Counted from the first letter of the stretch, positions 1-8,607 are shown. The stretch is 64,000 nt of DNA from Klebsiella sp. BIGb0407 (GCF_024807845.1 NZ_JANUEQ010000001.1:372001-436000), one strand, 5' to 3'. Program-made: numbers and translations. Notes: generated by a model not told the origin, from the letters alone.

Positions 1-528
1 ATAACTATCAGGGCTGACATAACCACGCGGGCGAACATTTAACAACGCCTGAGGAACGATAATCGTCATCTTCAGGGCTGATAAATCTATCTTGCTGCTA
101 GCCTGAGGCTCAATTTGTGATAAAAAAAGACACTGAGTGGCATTGTTAAGAACAAATCCTTCGGTATTTTTAAAACCAATGTCTTTTATCAACGCTGAGG
201 ATAAACAAGGAAGAACCTGATCTTTCTCCGCCATATAGGAAACTGAATAGTTACCTAAGAAATTCTGGTTAACATAAACATCCACTTTATACTCGCCTGG
301 CGCGATAGAACCAGAAAGCCGTAATCTTTCCAGAGAACTTTGATCAAATGCCCCCCCTTTAAATAAAGAGGGGTCAAAAATATAATCACTATTCGAATTG
401 TCGAGTGTCTCATCGACGGACGCAATAGAAATACCGGGAACTATCGCAATTAACAGAAGGCAGATTTTTCTAATTACATCATAATGCAAGAGGAAATCAG
501 AACTAGAGATGCATTTCTTGCGTGACAT
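1..528 (-). CDS. Fimbrial outer-membrane usher, N-terminal part (cut by window edge)
   Basis: The gene reads leftward off the window; 176 codons are visible. It begins at an ATG at 528, inside the end of the chaperone gene (overlap of 26 bases), which suggests translational coupling. A hydrophobic stretch (ICLLLIAIVPGISIAS) is followed by a mature N-terminus with an FDPSLFKGG-like segment and a GEYKVDVYVN segment. These are typical of the periplasmic N-terminal domain of FimD/PapC ushers, which receives chaperone-subunit complexes and secretes them through a 24-strand barrel. The family assignment rests on this N-terminal domain and on the pilin-chaperone-usher order. The barrel and any adhesin gene lie outside the window. 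Confidence 0.85.
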   Translation of the reverse strand, partial: MSRKKCISSSDFLLHYDVIRKICLLLIAIVPGISIASVDETLDNSNSDYIFDPSLFKGGAFDQSSLERLRLSGSIAPGEYKVDVYVNQNFLGNYSVSYMAEKDQVLPCLSSALIKDIGFKNTEGFVLNNATQCLFLSQIEPQASSKIDLSALKMTIIVPQALLNVRPRGYVSPDSY

Positions 529-1207
529 CTGCGCCATAGTCATTTACCAGTATAAGTTTGAGTGACGCACCGTTTAACGTAGTAATTTTCTTCGCTGCAT
601 GCCACTGTACGCTTGATTTTGGTGGGATCATCACCGACTTAGCGAGGGAAATAGCGGTTTTACCCGTTATTAAATCAGCTTGTCTTACTGTGATATAAAA
701 TCCTGTAGGATTGTTAACAATAACGTTACCTTCCTGCAGACTAAATTTGAGTGACTTACTCGCATCTCCCGCCGAGCCGGTTAAAGTGGCAGGACGATAA
801 AATATTTTTACTCTACTGGTCACCGCGACAACCAGTTGGTTATCGTTTTGCTGAGACGCTTTCTGCGCCGGAAGCTGAGTGAAATTAAGATAAAAGATAG
901 ATTCTTTATCTTGAGACAGCGCTTTTGCACCATTAGCAATTAATCTGACTGAATGACCAGAATCAGGCTCCATACGAAATACAGGCGGTACCAGGGTGAA
1001 GGGTGCATTGTTATCAGGTTCGTTATTTTCATTGGTGATTTTTAACTGAACAACAAAGGGTTGTGGGTCTGGGTTTTTAAACTGAACAACTTTTTCTGTT
1101 ATGCCGGAGGTAAAAATAACTCGCGTTCCGGTCATAATAACGCTAGCACTGGCGCTACTGACAATAAATATGCACAGGCTTAAAAATGATAATATTTTTT
1201 TATTCAT
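503..1207 (-). CDS. Periplasmic fimbrial chaperone (PapD/FimC family)
   Basis: A 234-residue protein with a signal peptide (first about 22 residues, ending SSASA). Two Ig-like domains follow, as in PapD-type chaperones that complete the fold of pilin subunits by donating the G1 strand. The conserved N-terminal pattern (VIMTGTRVIF ... VVQFKNPDPQPFVVQL) and the FRMEPDSGHSVRLI and FYLNFTQLPA segments are characteristic. The length is normal for the family. It lies downstream of the pilin gene across a 76-base gap containing a strong hairpin, and overlaps the usher gene. The substrate is presumably the pilin encoded at 1284-1847. Confidence 0.93.
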   Translation of the reverse strand: MNKKILSFLSLCIFIVSSASASVIMTGTRVIFTSGITEKVVQFKNPDPQPFVVQLKITNENNEPDNNAPFTLVPPVFRMEPDSGHSVRLIANGAKALSQDKESIFYLNFTQLPAQKASQQNDNQLVVAVTSRVKIFYRPATLTGSAGDASKSLKFSLQEGNVIVNNPTGFYITVRQADLITGKTAISLAKSVMIPPKSSVQWHAAKKITTLNGASLKLILVNDYGADVTQEMHL

Positions 1208-1227
1208 TATGAGTTAATCATCCATAA

Positions 1228-1261
1228 AAATTGGCTGTAATAATATTATTACAGCCAATTT
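1228..1261 (-). terminator. Perfect 34-base palindrome between pilin and chaperone genes
   Basis: The sequence around TTGGCTGTAATAAT / ATTATTACAGCCAA is a perfect inverted repeat centred at 1244/1245, lying just after the pilin stop codon. In fimbrial operons such a hairpin after the major subunit gene commonly lowers downstream transcription or stabilises the pilin message, so that pilin is made in excess. There is no long U-tract, so it may act as an attenuator or an mRNA 3' stabiliser rather than a full terminator. Confidence 0.7.
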
Positions 1262-1283
1262 GTTAATCAGAGTGAAATTACAG

Positions 1284-1847
1284 TTAAAGATAACTTACGG
1301 TATATTCTGCAACGGCAGTAATTTTACCTGCAGTACCGTTATCACCCATGGAATAGTAACGAACGCCAAAATCATAAGACGCTGATGTTTCGCCATTTTT
1401 TAATACTAACCCTTGAACAGGAGTGACACCTTTCAAGTTGACAGCGCTGCTGGCATTGTCTTGTGTGTCTTTTAATAATTGAATACCAAAGCCAGTTGCT
1501 GCATCAGCACCTGTACGTGTATTACCCAATACACCTGAAGCGCTATCAACATTATAACCCAGGAAGTTGGTTGTAATATTAGTGTCAGCCTGTGGAGCCT
1601 GGCAATTTGTAATTGAAACAGTGAACGGAGTGAATCCGGCAGTCTTGGTTGCTTCCAGAGTTTCACCGAAATCTTTTATTGATACAGTAGGAAGTAATAC
1701 TACGGAATTTGTTTGTCCGTTAATATTGATAGAACAGGTCTGGGAAGTAACTTCACCTTCAAAAGTTACAGTAGGGGCTGCCAGGGCTGAAGCAGGAAGT
1801 ACCATAATAGCGGCCAGTGTAGCTAATTTGTTTAATGTAATGCTCAT
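1284..1847 (-). CDS. Major fimbrial subunit (type 1 pilin family)
   Basis: A 187-residue pilin. The signal peptide (residues 1-23) ends at ALAA, and the mature protein begins APTVTFEGEVTSQTC. The two cysteines expected for the pilin disulfide are at about residue 38 (SQTCSI) and in ITNCQAP. The C-terminal strand EYTVSYL matches the penultimate-tyrosine beta-zipper motif recognised by chaperones. It is the first gene of the minus-strand operon, so probably the major structural subunit. It is followed by a strong hairpin and then the chaperone gene. Confidence 0.92.
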   Translation of the reverse strand: MSITLNKLATLAAIMVLPASALAAPTVTFEGEVTSQTCSININGQTNSVVLLPTVSIKDFGETLEATKTAGFTPFTVSITNCQAPQADTNITTNFLGYNVDSASGVLGNTRTGADAATGFGIQLLKDTQDNASSAVNLKGVTPVQGLVLKNGETSASYDFGVRYYSMGDNGTAGKITAVAEYTVSYL

Positions 1848-2631
1848 GACTTAATCCTATTGAAAACAATGTAATGATGATATGTTTAAAGGCAATTATA
1901 TCCACATAGAAAGAAGGGTTGATAAGCAAGGTGATAATGTAACATCATATTAAAATCTGTTATTACGCACCGTATTTATTACCTGGGAAACTTCCTACTA
2001 GCTGATGGCGAGAATATATTATTAATTAATTAAATAAGCTAATTATTTATTTTTACGAAAATAAGGATAACAATAAAGCAACAATTTATGATGTATATTT
2101 ACACCCCTAAAAACCTGTTCATAATTACTATGATTATTATAGATAAAATATTTTAAGGGGGTGGAGGTCTGAAGGATACCGGCTGTTACAATATATCAAT
2201 ATTTGTTTTTTTCTCCTTGTCTCTAAATATTTCTGGATGTTTTAATTATCAGCTTAAGTCAAGTTTCGTGTGTATATAACAATAAGGTATAAGTGATCGT
2301 ATTAAAAAAAGGCCTGATTCAGTAAAAGTAAATAAATTGATCGCGGACATTTTAATTAAGATGAAAATTTTTGTTTGCAGGGTGCAAAAATAATGATGTC
2401 ACAAGATTATATTTAATATTAAAAGAGGTTTTTCTTCTCTTGTGAAAAAAATTGCGAGTGGTTTGCAAATTATCTGATTACTTCTGGATATATCATTTAG
2501 AAAAAAGGAGAGGGTATATTCAGATAAAGAACCTGACACAGATTTCAGCCAGGTCATTTATCTGCAACACTCTTAAAGTGAATGTTGGTTTTTCTCAGAA
2601 GGTGGTTTGCGTATTGAAATTTAAGCGTTAT
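1848..2631. promoter_or_regulatory. AT-rich control region upstream of the fimbrial operon
   Basis: About 780 bases without a credible gene, much richer in A and T than the flanks. It should hold the pilin promoter. Two GATC (Dam) sites with the same flanks (TGATCG), at 2295-2298 and 2339-2342, sit 44 bases apart. Dam/Lrp switches of pap type use paired GATC sites, but at a different spacing, so this is only suggestive. I found no inverted-repeat pair of fimS type. A plus-strand reading frame at 2452-2778 has no family features and runs over the end of the gene at 2632. Confidence 0.4.
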
Positions 2632-3756
2632 TTAGACTTCAAGGAACCATTCCTCCCGGTGAAGAATTTTCCCATTAACTTGAATCTCAATATATTGAAT
2701 ACCTTTATAATACTGGCGAGTGGTGATTTTTTTAACGACATGTTTTTTATCAATACGCATGACACCTTTTGCCGGTAATGAAAAGGTACGCAACTTAAAG
2801 ACCTTAGGAGAAGTAGTGTTATTTGCCTTCATAAAATGAATAACATAATCCAGTACAATATTTTGTGGCTGGTCACTGACTGAACGGAGCTGAGTAGTAA
2901 ATTCCAGACTTTCATTCAGTCTGATGTTTCGGCTTTTAACAGTAAACTCATCAAGCTCTACTTCTGCTCCAAACTGAACGCCAATCAGAGACAGTGCATC
3001 CGGATGACCGGCTTTGATAAGTGTTCTTAACGCCTGCTTAATGATCCAGTCGATGTTTTTCCGTTCGCTATCGGTTGCTTGCTGCTGCCAGCGAGTTAAT
3101 AACGCAATGACATACTCAGGATTATCTTTGGTAATATCATTCAGATGATTGGCAACGCTTTTTCTGACGTAGAGTTCAGTATCGAATTTTAACGCCTCTA
3201 AAATTTCGCGAGTTGCGGCAGGATCCTGAATAAAAGCAGGTAGCTGTTCTCCCCAGGGAACCCGGGGACGAGTCCCTTCGGATGCCCATCGGCGAATATC
3301 CACATTCTCGCTGCAGGCACAATTAAGCAGGAAAGCCATGGTTTGCTGTGGGTATCGTTTGATAAAAGGGCGGACAGCCCATTCAGAAGTAAAATGCTGA
3401 GTAACAATCGCTAAGGCATCCAATGAAATATCAGGATAATCAATCCCGTAGGTCTGGATAAACTCAGCAACAGGCCAGACGGAAAATCCTTTAAGTTGAT
3501 TATCCTTAAGCACTGATATCAGAATATTTAATGCTTCAGGGTAGTCCTCCGGCAGCTCAGCGGCCAGGGTATCACGTATCAGGTGCACTCTGGCTTTCAT
3601 TTCTTTGTCTGCCAGCAGTGGCCCGATTGCCAGAAATGCCGCGGCATTAAATGGCGGAAAATAGCGAGTGACTGAATCAGCCATTTGTTGCAACAGGGTA
3701 CCGTTAAACGCGAGTTTAAAGGCACTGTCATTATTGTTATCCGTCAGACTGCTCAT
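2632..3756 (-). CDS. AlkC-type DNA glycosylase (HEAT-repeat plus Ig-like C-terminus)
   Basis: 374 residues. Residues about 1-265 are alpha-helical HEAT-like repeats of the AlkC/AlkD superfamily, which excises alkylated bases such as 3-methyladenine without flipping them out. The segment RRWASEGTRPRVPW is a hallmark of the AlkC branch. The C-terminal 100 residues (LNESLEFTTQL ... EIQVNGKILHREEWFLEV) look like the Ig-like beta domain that separates AlkC from the shorter AlkD. The gene stands alone, between the fimbrial control region and a MarR regulator, and there is no ada/alkA neighbour. The symbol is left empty because enteric copies are usually unnamed. Confidence 0.85.
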   Translation of the reverse strand: MSSLTDNNNDSAFKLAFNGTLLQQMADSVTRYFPPFNAAAFLAIGPLLADKEMKARVHLIRDTLAAELPEDYPEALNILISVLKDNQLKGFSVWPVAEFIQTYGIDYPDISLDALAIVTQHFTSEWAVRPFIKRYPQQTMAFLLNCACSENVDIRRWASEGTRPRVPWGEQLPAFIQDPAATREILEALKFDTELYVRKSVANHLNDITKDNPEYVIALLTRWQQQATDSERKNIDWIIKQALRTLIKAGHPDALSLIGVQFGAEVELDEFTVKSRNIRLNESLEFTTQLRSVSDQPQNIVLDYVIHFMKANNTTSPKVFKLRTFSLPAKGVMRIDKKHVVKKITTRQYYKGIQYIEIQVNGKILHREEWFLEV

Positions 3757-3805
3757 ATGATGTAAGCCTTAAGTCGTTAATCGGTTACTTTTCAAAAACA
3801 CGGGT

Positions 3806-4252
3806 TTACTGGTGTAACTGGCGGGCCATCTTTGATGTCCGGTCCAGGGCGGCAGCAAACTCTGCCTGTTGTTCTGGGGTAAATTGCGAGAGAAAAAGCT
3901 CTGCGACAGTGGCCTGGTAGATAGCCCACATTTGCTTACGCAAAGCCTTTCCTTTGTCCGTGATTGCGACAAGTGCAGCCCGGCCATCGTCAGCTAAACG
4001 CGTGCGGCTGACCAGCCCTTCTTTTTCCAGCCTGTCGACCAGGCGAGTAAGGTTATAGCGTTCAATCACCAGCACATCCGCGAGTTCATACATTCTGCGC
4101 GCTTCTTCCGGGTGGCTTTCCAGCCCCCATAAGGTGTCATACCAGGCATAAGTGGGTAATCCAGCCTTCGCCAGACGCTGTTCAACCTCCCTGATCATCA
4201 GCCGGTGAGATCGGACATAAGAAAACCAGAGATCGGGATTATCTGAAGCCAT
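3806..4252 (-). CDS. MarR-family transcriptional regulator
   Basis: 148 residues with a winged helix-turn-helix (about residues 40-105: YELADVLVIERYNLTRLVDRLEKEGLVSR, then the wing at LADDGRAALVAITDKG). A good ribosome site (AAGGA) precedes the ATG at 4252. It is divergent from the E1/E2-like operon across 167 bases that contain two oppositely oriented copies of ATTGCA-2-TGCAAT. This is the layout of an autoregulator controlling its divergent neighbour. The likely targets are itself and the E1 gene; the ligand is unknown, perhaps a 2-oxo acid or aromatic compound. Confidence 0.9.
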   Translation of the reverse strand: MASDNPDLWFSYVRSHRLMIREVEQRLAKAGLPTYAWYDTLWGLESHPEEARRMYELADVLVIERYNLTRLVDRLEKEGLVSRTRLADDGRAALVAITDKGKALRKQMWAIYQATVAELFLSQFTPEQQAEFAAALDRTSKMARQLHQ

Positions 4253-4274
4253 AGGGCATTTTCCTTTGGATGCG

Positions 4275-4336
4275 ATTGCATTTGCAATTCAATTCTACAC
4301 TGATAAGATGCCCGTCGCTATTATTGCAAATGCAAT
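4275..4336. promoter_or_regulatory. Paired palindromic operators between marR-like gene and E1 gene
   Basis: ATTGCATTTGCAAT at 4275-4288 and its exact reverse complement ATTGCAAATGCAAT at 4323-4336. Each is a 6-2-6 dyad, and the centres are 48 bases apart in the divergent intergenic region. The first lies close to the regulator gene and the second on the E1 side. MarR dimers bind dyads of this size, so these are the predicted operators for the regulator at 3806-4252. Confidence 0.75.
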
Positions 4337-4419
4337 TGATAATGGTTCTCTTAAGTCACTGGATGGACTGGCGAGGCCCCTACAGCTTACTGAGCTGATA
4401 AATATTCTGGAGAATTGTC

Positions 4420-7071
4420 ATGAACCCATTTGATGTCGATGTGCAGGAAACTCAAGAATGGCTGACCGCGATGGAGGCCGTAGATACGGCTGAAGGTCGT
4501 CCCCGTACGCATTACTTGATTGAAAAGTTAGTGGAAAGAGATGTCATCCGTTATGGCGATTTGCATAGCCGGGTAACAACACCTTATCTCAACAGTATTA
4601 CTCGCGAACGTCAGCCGGTTTATCCCGGCAACCTTGAGCTGGAACAACGGTTGAGCGCTTATATTCGCTGGAATGCCATGGTCATGGTTCTTCGGGCAGG
4701 CAAACACTCTAATGTTGGCGGGCATATCGCCACTTATGCTTCGGCTGCGGTGTTGTACGATGTGGGTTTTAACCATTTCTTCCGGGGACGCACCGACAGT
4801 TTTGATGGCGATATGGTTTATTTTCAGGGCCATTCAGCGCCTGGCATCTATGGCCGCGCCTACCTTGAAGGACGTATCAGTGAAGAGCAGTTAGATAATT
4901 TCCGTCGTGAAGCTGACCGGGAAGGACTCTCTTCTTATCCCCATCCGCGTCTGATGCCGGATTTCTGGCAGTTTCCAACCGTATCTATGGGGCTGGGACC
5001 ACTGACTGCTGCTTATCAGGCGCGCTTTATGCGCTATCTGGAATACCGTGATTTAAAAACGCCGCAGGGCCGTAAAGTCTGGGCATTCTTAGGTGATGGT
5101 GAGATGGATCAGCCTGAGTCCCTGGCGGCTATTGCGCTAGGGGGGCGTGAGAAACTCGATAACCTGATTTTTGTCGTTAACTGTAATCTGCAAAGGCTCG
5201 ATGGCCCGGTCCGTGGTAACAGCAAAATAGTACAGGAACTGGAAGCCACTTTCCGCGCCGCAGGCTGGCAAGTGCTGAAAGTGATGTGGGGAAGCGGCTG
5301 GGATGCGCTGCTGGAGCGGGATCAGAGTGGTCTGTTGCGCCAGAGAATGATGGAGTGTGTCGATGGGGATTATCAGACCTTTAAATCACAGAGTGGAGCC
5401 TATGTTCGCGAGCATTTCTTCGGTAAATACCCGGAGCTATTAGCGCTCGTTGCCGATATGACGGATGATGAAATCTGGGCCTTAACCCGTGGCGGCCATG
5501 ATGTGGAAAAAGTCTATGCGGCTTATGCCAAAGCAAGTAGTCATACTGGCCAGCCCACCGTTATTCTGGCTAAAACCGTCAAAGGGTTTGGTATGGGAGA
5601 GGCGGGCGAAGGGCTGAATATTAACCATCAGCTTAAAAAAATGAGTACCGATGCGGTTCGCGCATTTCGCGACCGCTTTAATCTTCCCGTTACGGATGAG
5701 CAACTGGAAGAGATGCCCTATTTGAAACCGGAGCCGGGCAGTGAAGAGGCGCGCTATTTTGCCGAACGCAGAAGTCAAATGGGAGGATTTGTGCCTGCAA
5801 GGCTGGCGAAATCGGAAACGTTACCCGTTCCACCGTTAAGCACTTTTGAGGTGCTATTAAAAGATAGCGGGGAGCGTAGCGCCTCTACGACCATGGCTTT
5901 TGTGCGCATCCTGGGTATTTTGCTCAAAGACCCTCAGTTAGCAAAACGCGTAATCCCTATTGTACCCGACGAGTCCCGTACTTTTGGGATGGAAAGTCTG
6001 TTCCGCCAGATTGGTATCCACTCTTACCTCGGTCAGCTTTATACGCCTCAGGATGCAGGGCAGCTTAGTTACTATAAAGAAGCGAAAGAAGGGCAAATCT
6101 TGCAAGAGGGGATTAATGAGTCCGGGGCTATCTCTTCCTGGATAGCCGCGGGTACCTCGTACAGCAATCATAGTCTGGCCACCATTCCATTCTATATTTT
6201 TTACTCGATGTTTGGCCTGCAGCGGGTAGGGGATCTGGCATGGGCCGCTGCGGATGCCCGGACACGTGGTTTCCTGCTAGGGGCAACATCGGGCAGAACG
6301 ACGCTAATGGGCGAAGGGCTGCAACATGATGATGGCCATAGCCATGTGCTGTCATCGGTGATCCCAACCTGTATTTCTTACGATCCGACATTCCCTTATG
6401 AGCTGGTAACCATTATTCAGAATGGCCTGCAACGGATGTATGTCGAACAGCAGGATATCTATTACTACATCACTTTGCTGAATGAAAACTACCCTCAACC
6501 GGCGATGCCTGAAGGCGCTGAGGACGGTATTCTGAAAGGAATGTATCTGTTTAAGCCAGCAACCGATCGTCCGGCGAAAGTGCAACTGATGGGCAGCGGC
6601 GCCATTTTGCGCGAAGTGATTGCCGCGGCGCAGTTGCTGATGGACGACTTTACTATTGCCAGCGATATCTGGAGTGCCACCAGTCTGACGGAGTTACGCC
6701 GTGAAGGCATGCAGACTGAGCGCTGGAATATGTTACATCCGGAACAGCCGAGTCGTATCAGCTACGTCGCACAATCCCTTGAAAATCATGACGGCCCCCT
6801 GGTCGTTGCCACGGATTATATGAAAATTGTCGCCGATCAGATTCGGCCTTATGTGCATAACCGCCGTTTTGTGGCCTTGGGTACGGATGGTTTCGGACGT
6901 TCGGATACCCGGGAATCATTACGTCGTTGTTTTGAGGTCGACCGACACTTTATTGTTATCGCCGCTCTTAAAGCCCTGGCAGACGATGGCGTGATAGCGG
7001 CCAGTCTGGTGAGCGATGCTTTGCAGCGCTATGGCATAAGTCATGATAAACCGGCTCCCACAGACCTGTAA
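4420..7071 (+). CDS. AceE-like homodimeric 2-oxoacid (pyruvate) dehydrogenase E1
   Basis: 883 residues, the size of E. coli AceE (about 887). Thiamine-diphosphate E1 features are intact. These are GGHIATYASAAVLYDVGFNHFF and QGHSAPGIYGRAYLEGR (active-site histidines), the ThDP/Mg motif LGDGEMDQ ... NCNLQRLDGPVRGN, the inner-loop histidine in GLNINHQLKKM, and the glutamate in EGINESGAISSW. A clear ribosome site (GGAG) precedes the ATG. It is very probably a paralogue of the housekeeping aceE, because it is controlled by a divergent MarR gene, lacks pdhR/lpd, and is paired with an abnormal E2. Possible substrates are pyruvate or 2-oxobutyrate; the sequence does not decide. Confidence 0.9.
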   Translation: MNPFDVDVQETQEWLTAMEAVDTAEGRPRTHYLIEKLVERDVIRYGDLHSRVTTPYLNSITRERQPVYPGNLELEQRLSAYIRWNAMVMVLRAGKHSNVGGHIATYASAAVLYDVGFNHFFRGRTDSFDGDMVYFQGHSAPGIYGRAYLEGRISEEQLDNFRREADREGLSSYPHPRLMPDFWQFPTVSMGLGPLTAAYQARFMRYLEYRDLKTPQGRKVWAFLGDGEMDQPESLAAIALGGREKLDNLIFVVNCNLQRLDGPVRGNSKIVQELEATFRAAGWQVLKVMWGSGWDALLERDQSGLLRQRMMECVDGDYQTFKSQSGAYVREHFFGKYPELLALVADMTDDEIWALTRGGHDVEKVYAAYAKASSHTGQPTVILAKTVKGFGMGEAGEGLNINHQLKKMSTDAVRAFRDRFNLPVTDEQLEEMPYLKPEPGSEEARYFAERRSQMGGFVPARLAKSETLPVPPLSTFEVLLKDSGERSASTTMAFVRILGILLKDPQLAKRVIPIVPDESRTFGMESLFRQIGIHSYLGQLYTPQDAGQLSYYKEAKEGQILQEGINESGAISSWIAAGTSYSNHSLATIPFYIFYSMFGLQRVGDLAWAAADARTRGFLLGATSGRTTLMGEGLQHDDGHSHVLSSVIPTCISYDPTFPYELVTIIQNGLQRMYVEQQDIYYYITLLNENYPQPAMPEGAEDGILKGMYLFKPATDRPAKVQLMGSGAILREVIAAAQLLMDDFTIASDIWSATSLTELRREGMQTERWNMLHPEQPSRISYVAQSLENHDGPLVVATDYMKIVADQIRPYVHNRRFVALGTDGFGRSDTRESLRRCFEVDRHFIVIAALKALADDGVIAASLVSDALQRYGISHDKPAPTDL

Positions 7072-7118
7072 GCGACTTACAGCAAACAAGATGCCCGTTA
7101 ACGCGAACAGGAAAAATC

Positions 7119-8039
7119 ATGCCAGAAACCAGACACACCGCTTCAGCTGAAAGCATCGTCAGCAGAACCCATTATGCCAGCCCGCTGGTATACCGTTTAG
7201 CCCGCGAAAGAAAAGTGGACTTACAGCAACTGACCGGGACCGCACGTCAGGGACGTATCTCGCAGGATGATATTATGCGGTTCCTGCAGTCAGCGCCTGA
7301 TACCCGGCAAACCAGACCAGAGACGGCAGGTCAGATAGCCGAGCATTTCGACTTCAGCCCGTTCGGTGCAACAGCGCGCAAGTCTTTAACACCGATACAA
7401 AAAATAGCGGCCAGCCGCCTGAGCCGTAATGGGTTGACGATCCCGCATGTGACTTATCACGATGAGGCTGATATCACAGACCTTGAAACACTGCGAGTAT
7501 CATGGAACTCAGAGAATTCCGTCCCAGAGTTCAACATTACTCAACAGGCATTTCTGCTAAAAGCGAGCGCAGCTGCGCTCATTGCTTTTCCCGAATTGAA
7601 CAGCTCACTGGATATGGATAACGGTGAACTGATCCTGAAAAAGTACCTGAATATTGGCTTTACGGTTGCAACGCCGGAAGGCGATATTATTCCGGTGATA
7701 CGCGATGTAGCGTCTAAAAGAGTGGCCCAGCTTGCGCAGGAAATGGCAATACTGAATCACAAGGCAGAAGACGGAACGCTAAGTAACGCGGATATCAGTG
7801 GGGGTTGCTTTACGCTTTATTCATTAGAAGGGATTGGTGGTCTGGCGTTTACTCCAATCATTAATGGATCAGAAGTCGCTATTCTGGGGATATCCGCCTC
7901 CCGCTTAACAGAGAAGAACCGAATGATATTACCCCTGTCACTTAGCTACGATAATCGAGTGATAAGTCATACTACCGCGGCGCGTTTTATGGCCCATCTG
8001 AAAAATTTACTGAACGATATTAGGCTGTTACTACTGTAG
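7119..8039 (+). CDS. Truncated AceF-like E2 protein lacking lipoyl domain and catalytic residues
   Basis: 306 residues, against about 630 for AceF. Residues about 19-57 (SPLVYRLARERKVDL ... ISQDDIMRFL) form a peripheral-subunit-binding domain. Residues about 85-306 align with the acyltransferase core (IPHVTYHDEADITDLE, GGCFTLYSLEGIGG, AILGISASR). There is no N-terminal lipoyl domain. The catalytic motif DHRxxDG reads DNRVISH: histidine is Asn279 and aspartate is Ser283. The frame is intact and the start has a good ribosome site (AGGAAA), 47 bases after the E1 gene. Probably a pseudoenzyme that tethers the E1 paralogue to an E2 core; this role is inference. Confidence 0.85.
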   Translation: MPETRHTASAESIVSRTHYASPLVYRLARERKVDLQQLTGTARQGRISQDDIMRFLQSAPDTRQTRPETAGQIAEHFDFSPFGATARKSLTPIQKIAASRLSRNGLTIPHVTYHDEADITDLETLRVSWNSENSVPEFNITQQAFLLKASAAALIAFPELNSSLDMDNGELILKKYLNIGFTVATPEGDIIPVIRDVASKRVAQLAQEMAILNHKAEDGTLSNADISGGCFTLYSLEGIGGLAFTPIINGSEVAILGISASRLTEKNRMILPLSLSYDNRVISHTTAARFMAHLKNLLNDIRLLLL

Positions 8040-8045
8040 TTTTAA

Positions 8046-8077
8046 TCCTGCACCGGGCGATTACGTTCGGTGCAGGA
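8046..8077 (+). terminator. Hairpin after the E1/E2-like operon
   Basis: TCCTGCACCG and CGGTGCAGGA form a 10-bp stem with a 12-base loop, just after the stop at 8039 and between convergent genes. The T-rich tail is weak, so termination may be inefficient or may work in both directions. Confidence 0.6.
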
Positions 8078-8100
8078 ATATTTAAAGAGAGTGAAATCAG

Positions 8101-8607
8101 TCAGGCCGATGTCTGGCTCAGTGACTTGTAAGACTTTCTTAATAACCAGCTGCGGGCAATAAAAAAACCGGAGATAAAACCGGATGAAATGAAAAAGGAT
8201 ATTATTTGAATCAGAGTCAGTTCCTGTACACCGCCACGAACGGCCGTCTGATAACCAAGATAATAACGCAGGGAAAAATAGAACAAGAGAATAAATAATG
8301 TGACACAGCTACCCGGAACTATCAGCGTATTGGCTTTTTTACCCGGTTTAATTGGCTGGTGCTCTAATAGGAAACGCGATGCAAATGCGCCGATTATCCC
8401 AGCGACGAGCCATACCGGTACGGTCAGTAGCGGCTGAGGGTAATAATAAAAGGTGACGATGGATAACAAAATAAATACAGCGGGAAAGATTATCACCTGG
8501 CGTAAATTGATTTCATGGGTAAAGCATGCCCGCACGCCCAAATAAACTAATGCCAGAAAAGTGATATAGACCCACGCAGGCGTTTGTTGCAGTATCTCCA
8601 GTATCAT
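8101..8607 (-). CDS. Small integral membrane protein, function unknown
   Basis: 168 residues with about five hydrophobic helices (near 10-25, 37-55, 63-80, 97-118 and 128-150) and a basic C-terminal tail (ARSWLLRKSYKSL). This predicts an inner-membrane protein. An AAGGAAAC ribosome site precedes the ATG. It resembles the conserved DUF6622-type membrane proteins of proteobacteria, but I recognise this only by general character. It is separated from the upstream pair by a terminator, so it is probably its own transcription unit. Confidence 0.7.
   Translation of the reverse strand: MILEILQQTPAWVYITFLALVYLGVRACFTHEINLRQVIIFPAVFILLSIVTFYYYPQPLLTVPVWLVAGIIGAFASRFLLEHQPIKPGKKANTLIVPGSCVTLFILLFYFSLRYYLGYQTAVRGGVQELTLIQIISFFISSGFISGFFIARSWLLRKSYKSLSQTSA

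Noticed and set aside
1848-2631. fimS-type invertible promoter
   Set aside because: No inverted-repeat pair and no recombinase gene are visible in the window.
2452-2778. Plus-strand frame of 108 codons upstream of and into the AlkC-type gene
   Set aside because: It runs antisense into the well-supported AlkC gene, has no ribosome site and shows no family features.
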